Source: Bog-473 sp963730395
Lineage (GTDB): Bacteria > Actinomycetota > Acidimicrobiia > Acidimicrobiales > RAAP-2
Reading direction: 5' to 3'
DNA: 64,000 nt
NCBI GenBank assembly: GCA_963730395.1
Contig: CAVSSK010000006.1
Location: forward strand, 1-64,000
The translations under genes and the position numbers were made by a program. Positions 57,515 through 64,000 of the stretch are shown here, in pieces (the first letter of the stretch is position 1; each line of letters begins with the position of its first letter). Under the pieces are notes generated by a model. That model made no database searches, was not told the origin of the DNA, and worked only from the letters and a program-made list of their open reading frames with translations.

Positions 57515-57745
57515 TCAGCGCAACGGTGGGCTGAAGGCGGGGCTCGCCGTACCGACGACCAGAGCGGCCGAAGCAAAGGTGACGGCGCCCGAGGTGTTGG
57601 CGACGATGGCCCGGTAGCGGTACCACTGCTGGCTCGGGCAGACCAGACCGATGGTCCTGACTTGTGACGTCGCCCCCCCGGGGGGGACGCTGAAGGTCGC
57701 GGTGCCTCCGGGCCGGACGGTCTGATCGATGGCTAGATGCAGGAA
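57515..57745 (-). pseudogene. C-terminal fragment of an exported beta-sandwich protein
   Basis: An open reading of about 77 codons with no start: HLAIDQTVRPGGTATFSVPP, then RTIGLVCPSQQWYRYRAIVA, NTSGAVTFASAALVV and a stop at 57515. It looks like the last Ig-like or fibronectin-like domain of a surface protein. It abuts the end of the large repeat protein on the same strand and may be a relic of a tandem copy. Confidence 0.5.
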
Positions 57746-57754
57746 CTCGGGGAT

Positions 57755-60700
57755 CTAATCGGGCAGCGCGCGAGCGAGGGACGGTGTCGATCCGGCCGAC
57801 AGCGACTGGATCGCCGCCATTCCCACAATCGGTCGGTTGAGCCTCACGTCTCCGGCGGATCCGTAGAACCCGGCGTCGCCGTAGTTGAAGATCCCCCCGT
57901 CGCGGCCGACCAGCCAGTAACCCTGGCCGTCGGCCGTGCGATTCATCCCGACCACTGGTGCGCTCAATGGCGTACTGCCGGTCGAGCCGAAGTAGCTGAC
58001 GTCGCCGAAGTTGAAGATGCCACCGTCGGAGGCTACGAGCCAGTAGCCGCCTCCGTCGGGGGCCGTCGTCATCGCCACGATCGGTCTCTGGAGCGGCAAT
58101 CCCCCGGTGGAGCCGTAGAAGCCGGCGTCGCCGTAGGCGAAGATCCCTCCGTCGGATGCCACGAGCCAGTAGCCGAGGCCATCGATGGTCGAGGCCATCC
58201 CGACAATGGGCTTGGCGAGCGAGAGGGAGCCGGTCGAGCCGTAGAAGCCAGCATCCCCGTAGGCGAAGATCCCACCGTCGGAAGCGACGAGCCAGTAGCC
58301 GGCCCCGTCAGGCGTGGGTGCCATCGCCACGATTGGCGCATTGAGGTGCATGCCGCCCGTCGACCCGTAGAAGATGGCGTCGCCAAAGGCGAAGATCCCA
58401 CCGTCCGACGCCAGCAGCCAATACCCGGCGTCATCGGGGGTGGCGGCCATTCCGACGATTGGTGCGTTCAGATGCAGGCTGCCGGTGGATCCGTAGAACT
58501 GCGCTCCGCCATAGCTGAAGATGCCGCCGTCGCTGGCGACTTCCCAGTAGCCAGGAGCGACAATGGGTTTGATGGAGATCACCACGACCACCGAGCTGGA
58601 CAAGTCGTTGGCGTCGGTGACGCTGAACGTGACGGGGTACTCGCCGGAGATGATCGGTGTCCCGCTCAGGGTCCCATCAGGTGCGAGACGCAGTCCAGGT
58701 GGTAATGGGCCAGCGGTGACGGCCCACGAATAGGGGGCCAAGCCGCCGCTCGCTCGCAGCGAGCTCACGTATGGCAGCCCGATGGTGCCGATAGCCAGGC
58801 TCGCGGTGGTGATCGTCGGGGGGGCCGACAGAGTCTCGATCGTGCCTCCCGAGCTGGTCCCCGCCCCGACGGCCTCACAATTAGCAGGGCTGGCGCACGA
58901 GACTCCGACCAGCGAGCCGACTCCGGTGGGCACGGCCTGACCGGTCCAGCTCGTGCCTCCATTGCCGGTGTCGATGATCTGCGCTCCACCGACTGCGGTG
59001 CAGCTGCTCGCACTGATGCAGCTGATCGACGAAAGGGTGGTGGCGCCGGCGGGGCTCCCCATGTCGTGCCACTGCGCGCCCCCGTCGGTGGTGGTGATCA
59101 CGTGCGAGCCGACGGCCATGCACGACGTGTCGCTCGAACACGCGATGCCGTTGAGGCTGGCCACACCCGTCGGAACGGATTGGGGAGTCCACGTGGTTCC
59201 GCCGTTGGTCGTATTGAGGATCGCCGCCGATGGACCACCCGACGAGGAGCCCACCGCTGTGCAGTCGAGCGAATCAACGCAAGAGATCGCCGTGAAATTG
59301 GAGACCGTGGATGGGAATGACTCCAACGACCACACGGTTCCCCCATCGGTAGTGACAAGGATGCTCGGTGAGCCGGATCCGGCATCGAAGTCACTCACCG
59401 CCTGACAGGTCGTCGTGCTCACACACGAGACCGCGGTCAAGGTCCCGGTTCCAGGCGGAACGTTCTCAGACGTCCAGGTTGTGCCTCCGTCCGTCGTCCC
59501 GATGACGACGGGACTGCCGAAGATGCCGAACCCTACGGCAGTGCAGTCGGTTGTCGTCGGACAAGAGATCCCGTTGAGGCCACTCACCTGGGAAGGAATC
59601 GACTCGTTGGTCCACGCATACCCGGCATTCCGAGAGGTCAGCACCGAGTCCACGCCGGCGGCAAAGCAGTCGGCAGTACTCGGGCACGAGGTTGAATTCA
59701 GTGTGCTGCTGCCAGCGGGAGGGTTTTGGGCAGTCCACGACAACCCACCCGTGACCGTCGCCATGATCGTCGATCCCGCCCCGTTGTTGCCATTGCCTCC
59801 CACGGCAACGCAGTCCTCAGGGGCTGAGCACGAGATCCCTGTGAGATCGACGGCATTCGATGGCGGACTCTGGAGGGACCAAGTCGATCCTGTGGTCGAC
59901 GTATAGATGACGTACGGCGTGGAGGTGAGGTTGGTTCCAACGGCGATGCAAGTGGTCTCGTTGGGACACGCAATGGCGGTCAGTTCAGAACCCGTAGGTA
60001 TGGAGGTAGGAGCACCCATGTGGAGAAATTGACTGTACTGAGTGAGGTGGATTTGCCACCTGATGCAACTCCAACAGCGACACATGTTGTCGATGTTGAG
60101 CACGACAGCGACGAGAGGAGGTTGACACTTGGTTGATCCAAGGTCGTCCATGTACCGCCATCTTGTGTGCCAATAATTGCAGGACTTCCGTTCACTACAC
60201 CTACCGCGGCACAGGTAATGGCATTTGAGCACGACACATCGGAAAGTGAATCAGTGCCGGATGGCGATATCTGAGAGTTCCAATTTGCGCCGTTATTGGT
60301 CTTGACAATGTCGATGCCTTGGACCGCCGTGCACTCATCGATTGTGAAACACGAGATCGACTCAGCGGGGAAGGTTCCGTCCTGCAAGGTCCACATCGAC
60401 CCGCCATCGGTGGATTTCATGATCCCCGAGCCTCCGCCCGCGTAGCAGACCGAGGCCGAAGGGCAGGAGACCGTGGAGAGCGTCGTGACGCCGGGTGCTG
60501 GAGCGGTATCGGTCCAGGTTGTGCCACCGTTGTTCGTCACGAGAACGGACGCCACGTTGCCACCGTCGTCGCCGACTGCGACGCAGGTCGCTGAGCTCGG
60601 CGAGATGCTGGGAGCGCATGACACCGCCCTGACGTTGGCCAAAGGCGGGTAACTGGCGGTCGTCTGCCAATGGGGAGTTGTCGCCGCTGCCGGCAAGGTA

Positions 60701-60786
60701 AGGGCCTGGATGCCGAGAATGCCGATGAGGGCGAGCACCGTCGACAGGGCCACGGTGAGTCCTCGATTCGTGCGCACGCCCGCCAC
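57755..60786 (-). CDS. Large exported repeat protein: propeller-like Cys repeats, Ig-like domain and GYWLVASDGGIF repeats (one frameshift)
   Basis: About 1010 residues. The signal peptide VALSTVLALIGILGIQAL is followed by 14 repeats of about 45 residues with the core SC-x6-C-x-AVG and T-T-D-G-G-x-x-W, as in BNR/YCF48-type propellers; each carries a cysteine pair. An Ig-like domain follows (PPTITTASLAIGTIGLPYVS, GLRLAPDGTLSGTP), then six 42-residue repeats of the form GYWLVASDGGIF and GDAGFYGSTG. One base is wrong near 60015. The GYWLVASDGGIF module is one I associate with Acidimicrobiia. Adhesion or cell-wall display is likely. Its last third upstream of the break (59980-60300) is less GC-rich than the rest. 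Confidence 0.82.
57796..58556 (-). repeat. Six coding repeats of about 126 bases
   Basis: Six copies of a 42-residue unit with the core GYWLVASDGGIF and FYGSTG. Two adjacent copies are identical across GYWLVASDGGIFAYGDAGFY, suggesting recent duplication or gene conversion. Confidence 0.85.
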
Positions 60787-60885
60787 CTCCGCCCAGGGGG
60801 GAGTCCCTCCAGCCGACTGAATGATCGTATTCCCCGCCGTCGGAGAAATTAGCCGAGTGAGGCGACCTCGATGAAACGGTTGCCG

Positions 60886-61851
60886 CTAAGAGGTTGGCGG
60901 CGAGGGGAGTACGACGTTTGGCGGTGTCCGTCCAGCAAGGACATCACAGACCCCCTGACAGGCAAGGCGGGCCATTCGTGTCCTGGTGGCGATCGTCGCA
61001 CTTCCGATATGTGGAAGCAGTGTCGCTCGTGGCGCCGTCAGCAGTCGGGGATTCACAGCCGGTTCGCCGTCGAACACGTCGAGCCCTGCGGCGAAGATGG
61101 TGCCCGCCTCGAGTGCTTCGACCAGTGCATCCTCGTCGACCACCGGCCCACGGGCCGTGTTGACGAGAACAGCCGTCGGCTTCATGGCTGCCAGCTCCGC
61201 CGCTCCAATGAGATGGCGGGTGGTCTCGTTCAAGGGCACGTGCAAGCTCACGATGTCGGATCGCTCGAGCAATTCCGCCAGCGTCGCCACGAACCCCCTC
61301 AGGCCGGTGTCGTGTCGGGAGGTGTGGATGACCTCCATGTCGAAGCCCTCTGCCCTCTGGGCGACCGCCTGCCCGATGCGGCCGAAGCCCACGAGTCCGA
61401 GGGTCGTGCCGTGTACATCGCGCGCGAGGTGCGTGCCGAATCCCCAGCCGCCCCAACGACCCTCTCGCAAATCCCGTTCGGCACCGGACGCCAACCGCGT
61501 GGCCGCCAGAATGAGGAGAAATGCGAGGTCCGCCGTCGTGTCGTCCAGGACGCCCGGTGTGTTGCACACCGTGATGCCGAGTGCAGCCGCCGCCTCCACA
61601 TCAATGTTGTCATAACCGACCGCTGCGTTTGCCACGACGCGGAGTCGTCCCGCTCTTCCCGACTCGAGCACAGTGGCGTTCATCCGGTCTGTCAGATGGC
61701 AGACGATCCCATCGAATTCAGGTGCAGCTTTCGCCAGCCCATCCTCTGTAAGAGGCGCGCTCTCGTCCTGCTCCACGATCTCGTGGCCCGCGTCGATCAG
61801 TGGGTCGGTCCCGCCTGCCGTCAGGGGGCGTGTGACGAGGACGCGCGACAC
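60886..61851 (-). CDS. D-isomer-specific 2-hydroxyacid dehydrogenase
   Basis: This 321-residue NAD-dependent enzyme has an NAD-site TTLGLVGFGRIGQAVAQRAE, then SLHVPLNETTRHLIGAAELA, VNTARGPVVDEDALVEAL and the catalytic LLPHIGSATIATRTRMA with Arg, Glu and His in the usual places. The VGYDNIDVEAAAALGITVCN motif suggests glyoxylate or hydroxypyruvate reductase activity. It is in line with the cupin gene, whose stop adjoins its start. Confidence 0.92.
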   Translation of the reverse strand: MSRVLVTRPLTAGGTDPLIDAGHEIVEQDESAPLTEDGLAKAAPEFDGIVCHLTDRMNATVLESGRAGRLRVVANAAVGYDNIDVEAAAALGITVCNTPGVLDDTTADLAFLLILAATRLASGAERDLREGRWGGWGFGTHLARDVHGTTLGLVGFGRIGQAVAQRAEGFDMEVIHTSRHDTGLRGFVATLAELLERSDIVSLHVPLNETTRHLIGAAELAAMKPTAVLVNTARGPVVDEDALVEALEAGTIFAAGLDVFDGEPAVNPRLLTAPRATLLPHIGSATIATRTRMARLACQGVCDVLAGRTPPNVVLPSPPTS

Positions 61852-62235
61852 CTAGTGGGTCGTGTAGTTGATGGCGCCGGCACCCTTCACACCGATGGCG
61901 AAACAGAAGCAGTGGATGGGAGCGTGATCGCTGATCGGTCGCAGGGAGTGCACCTTGTCCGGCGGGATGTAGACGAGGTCGCCCTGAGAGATGGGCCGGT
62001 CTTCCCCGTCGATCGTCATGATCCCCTTGCCGGACATGACGTAATAGAACTCGTGGGTGGGATGGGAGTGCGGATCGACCAGGCCCCCACCCGGGACCTC
62101 GAACTCGTTCACGAGCTCCAGGTACCCCCCGTCCGTGATGTCCTTGAACTCGCGGGACTCGATCATCCACCAGACAGGGACGGTGCCGTTGTGCTCGACC
62201 ACCGGTGCCTTCGCCTCAATGCTACGGACATCCAT
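61852..62235 (-). CDS. Cupin domain protein
   Basis: From ATG 62235, with GGGAGG upstream, it has 127 residues. The two cupin motifs are PGGGLVDPHSHPTHEFYYVM and GDLVYIPPDKVHSLRP, with a complete set of metal-ligand His and Glu residues. It probably binds Fe, Mn or Ni and acts on or senses a small acid. The upstream ATG (62259) would place the start next to operator copy 6. Confidence 0.85.
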   Translation of the reverse strand: MDVRSIEAKAPVVEHNGTVPVWWMIESREFKDITDGGYLELVNEFEVPGGGLVDPHSHPTHEFYYVMSGKGIMTIDGEDRPISQGDLVYIPPDKVHSLRPISDHAPIHCFCFAIGVKGAGAINYTTH

Positions 62236-62262
62236 CCTGAGGGCCTCCCAAGGTTTCATAGA

Positions 62263-62278
62263 CTGACTCCGGTGTCAG
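62263..62278. promoter_or_regulatory. 16-bp palindromic operator, copy 6
   Basis: CTGACTCCGGTGTCAG, all ten half-site bases conserved, lies between the cupin-dehydrogenase pair (minus) and the ureidoglycolate-lyase-like operon (plus). Confidence 0.7.
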
Positions 62279-62343
62279 GTTAGGCCGCGCCGCCGCGAGC
62301 CGCACCACCGCGTGACCTGGTTCGACAGGGATGAGAGTGAGCG

Positions 62344-62862
62344 ATGTCCACAAACGGTTCGGGAGAGGAAGCGAGAGTGGTGATTCCTGAGCGTCTGACC
62401 GAGGCTGCGTGGTCGCCCTTCGGGTGGCTGCCGGTGGCGGACACCGACCCTCGGGACGGCGAGCACCGGATGACCTTCGAGTGGGCGGATCCCCACGTGA
62501 ACCTCATCGGGCACGCCCGCGCCGAGGTACCCGAGACCGCCAGTGGACTGCGGTGCGAGATGCTCTACCGCCACGACACCCACACACAGGCCTTGCTGTC
62601 GCTCGATGTGCCCGCGGTCATCGCGGTGGCGCCAGCGGGGGTGGAGTTCAATGACGAAGGGGACACCGAGTCGATCCGAGTCTTCCGGATCGAGCCCCTG
62701 GAGCCTCTCGTGCTGAACCGGGGCACCTGGCACTGGGGGCCGTTCCCGGTCGATGCGGCCGAGGTGCGCCTCTACAACGTGCAGGGGCTCCGCTACTCCG
62801 ACGACAACCGATGCGTGGACCTGGCGGCCAAGGGAATGGCCGTCGAGGTGGAACTGTCGTGA
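62344..62862 (+). CDS. Ureidoglycolate lyase-like (AllA) family protein
   Basis: This 172-residue cupin-fold protein has IPERLTEAAWSPFGWLPVAD, CEMLYRHDTHTQALLSLDVP, IAVAPAG and the hallmark LVLNRGTWHWGPFPV. AllA releases urea from ureidoglycolate. Purine genes are absent here, and paralogues are often in hydroxyacid pathways, so the real substrate is uncertain. Confidence 0.78.
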   Translation: MSTNGSGEEARVVIPERLTEAAWSPFGWLPVADTDPRDGEHRMTFEWADPHVNLIGHARAEVPETASGLRCEMLYRHDTHTQALLSLDVPAVIAVAPAGVEFNDEGDTESIRVFRIEPLEPLVLNRGTWHWGPFPVDAAEVRLYNVQGLRYSDDNRCVDLAAKGMAVEVELS

Positions 62863-62889
62863 CGGAATCGACGGAGGGGGGAGCAGTCC

Positions 62890-63810
62890 GTGGAGCTTGA
62901 CGACGCCGAAGAAGCCGAGGTCGTCTCGGCCTCGGTTGCCGACCTGGTCGAGGCGATCACGGCGCAGATGGAGGAGCCCGATGCTGACGGGCGGCCGACC
63001 TTCACCACGACGAGCCCCAACTGGTGGGTCGGTGGCCGCACCTTTGGAGGGATGGTGGTGGCGCAGGCGCTCAGCGCCGCCGGGCAGACTGTCCCTCGTG
63101 AGCTCGAGGTTCACTCGCTGCACGGCTACTTCCTAAGGCCTACGAGCCCCGGGGCCCGCACGACCCACGTCGTGAACGTCGTGCGTGACGGACGCTCCTT
63201 CAGCACCCGGGAGGTCGCGAGCGCGGTTGATGGCCGGGATACGTTCCGCATGACCTGCTCGTTCCATGTTCCCGAGGACGGCGCCGACTACCAGCTGCCG
63301 ATGGGGCCGGGGATCCCGCCGCCGCGGGAGGTCGAGGGGTTCGAGGCCCCGTTCCCATTCGACATCCGAGAGCTCGGCGCCACCGAGCAGAGGAGAGACG
63401 GCACGTACCTGTCCACCCGGCGTTGCTGGTTCCGCACGCGGCAGCCTCTGCCCGACGACCCGATGCTGCATGCGTGCCTGCTGGCCTACTTCTCCGACAT
63501 GACGGGTGCCGCCTTCCGGCCCCTGAGCTTGGGCACGTGGGGGACGCACACCGATGCCAGCCTCGATCACGCCGTCTGGTTCCACCGTCCCTGGCGGGCG
63601 GATGCGTGGAGCATCTTCGACCTTCACGCCCTGGTGAACGCAGGCGGTCGCGCCACCGTCCGCGCCACTATGCACGGCGAGGACGGCTCGTTGCACCTGA
63701 GCATGGCCCAGGAGCTGTTGATCCGAGAGCTCGACGAGCCCCTTGTCTTCGAAGCACCGCCCTGGGCCGTTCGGGAGAAAGCATCGGGAGCGGACAGTGG
63801 GACTGCTTGA
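62890..63810 (+). CDS. TesB-type acyl-CoA thioesterase
   Basis: This 306-residue double hot-dog enzyme has the N-terminal hot-dog helix NWWVGGRTFGGMVVAQALSA, LEVHSLHGYFLRPTSPG, RDGRSFSTREV, CLLAYFSDMTGAAFRPL and SLDHAVWFHRPWRADAWSIF, the TesB active-site region. It releases free acid from acyl-CoA. GTG 62890 follows GGAGGGGGGAG. The end overlaps the next gene start. Confidence 0.9.
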   Translation: MELDDAEEAEVVSASVADLVEAITAQMEEPDADGRPTFTTTSPNWWVGGRTFGGMVVAQALSAAGQTVPRELEVHSLHGYFLRPTSPGARTTHVVNVVRDGRSFSTREVASAVDGRDTFRMTCSFHVPEDGADYQLPMGPGIPPPREVEGFEAPFPFDIRELGATEQRRDGTYLSTRRCWFRTRQPLPDDPMLHACLLAYFSDMTGAAFRPLSLGTWGTHTDASLDHAVWFHRPWRADAWSIFDLHALVNAGGRATVRATMHGEDGSLHLSMAQELLIRELDEPLVFEAPPWAVREKASGADSGTA

Positions 63811-64000
63811 CGGCCGGAAGGCCATCGTGACGGGGGGCGGCTCGGGGATCGGGAGGGCAACCTGCCGGAGGATGGCCGAAGAGGGCGCCCGTGTCGCCGT
63901 GTTCGACGTCGACGGGGACTCCGCAGAAGTGGTCGCACGTGAGATCGACGGGAAGGCCTACTCCGTCGACGTCGGCGATCCCGATGCCTTGAAGGCAGCC
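63797..64000 (+). CDS. SDR family oxidoreductase, 5' part (cut by the window end)
   Basis: The first 68 codons read GLLDGRKAIVTGGGSGIGRA with the Rossmann motif T-G-G-G-S-G-I-G, MAEEGARVAVFDVDGDSAEV and AYSVDVGDPDALKAA. It starts at GTG 63797 inside the thioesterase end. The catalytic part is outside the window. Confidence 0.85.
   Translation, partial: MGLLDGRKAIVTGGGSGIGRATCRRMAEEGARVAVFDVDGDSAEVVAREIDGKAYSVDVGDPDALKAA

Noticed and set aside
57796..58556. Regular repeats resembling a CRISPR array
   Set aside because: The units are about 126 bases and stay in frame with the surface protein coding sequence; no cas genes occur in the window.

Overview
The window is very GC-rich, gene-dense DNA from an actinobacterium. 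It is most likely an uncultured member of the class Acidimicrobiia. The basis is three things: several predicted F420/luciferase-like enzymes and many acyl-CoA genes; a secreted protein ending in six GYWLVASDGGIF-type repeats, which I associate with Acidimicrobiia; and an actinobacterial-type high-affinity [NiFe]-hydrogenase island. I could not run a taxonomic search.

Layout. 0-3.5 kb: a decayed DUF2252 gene, a PRMT-like methyltransferase, a luciferase-family remnant and tRNA-Lys(CTT). 3.6-7.4 kb: acyl-CoA dehydrogenase, a DUF985 cupin and acetyl-CoA synthetase. 7.4-13.3 kb: a CarH/LitR-type B12 photoreceptor-repressor with a divergent lipid-modification cluster (cyclopropane-type fatty-acid methyltransferase, DUF1365, FAD oxidoreductase, SRPBCC protein, SDR). 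13.2-25 kb: acyl-CoA chemistry (two thiolases, DUF35 proteins, acyl-CoA ligase, acyl-CoA dehydrogenase, thioesterase), three methyltransferases or small proteins, and a possible small RNA. 25-29 kb: three exported proteins (two beta-propellers and an alpha/beta hydrolase). 29-38 kb: aldehyde dehydrogenase, SDR, class II aldolase, RidA, an alcohol dehydrogenase/VOC/PEP-mutase-like operon, ThuA, RraA-like and others.

38.3-57.5 kb is a group 1h (HhySL) hydrogenase island. The minus-strand operon runs hhyS, hhyL, a NifU-like protein, DUF5947, DUF6084, a long conserved protein, the maturation endopeptidase, two tiny DUF6893-like membrane peptides, a YceI protein, hypC, a small membrane protein, hypD, hypF, a second HypC-domain protein, a SIS-domain protein and hypE. 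Divergent from it is a PadR-YceI fusion regulator. Next come a PAS protein, a Fur-family (probably Nur) regulator facing a NiCoT nickel transporter across a Nur-box-like palindrome, and hypA-hypB. The set would suffice for nickel import, cofactor assembly and oxidation of trace H2.

57.5-64 kb holds the repeat-rich surface protein, a 2-hydroxyacid dehydrogenase, a cupin, a ureidoglycolate-lyase-like protein, a TesB thioesterase and the start of an SDR.

Two regulatory signals stand out. Six copies of a 16-bp palindrome, CTGAC-N6-GTCAG, lie in promoter regions scattered from 3.7 to 62.3 kb, mostly before acyl-CoA, SDR or alcohol-dehydrogenase genes, and suggest one regulon. TTTA-N4-TAAA palindromes at both edges of the CarH lipid cluster suggest a light-controlled unit. 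Single-base frameshifts break many conserved genes. They are concentrated at 42.5-51.2 kb and are more likely sequencing error than decay, but this cannot be settled from one sequence.
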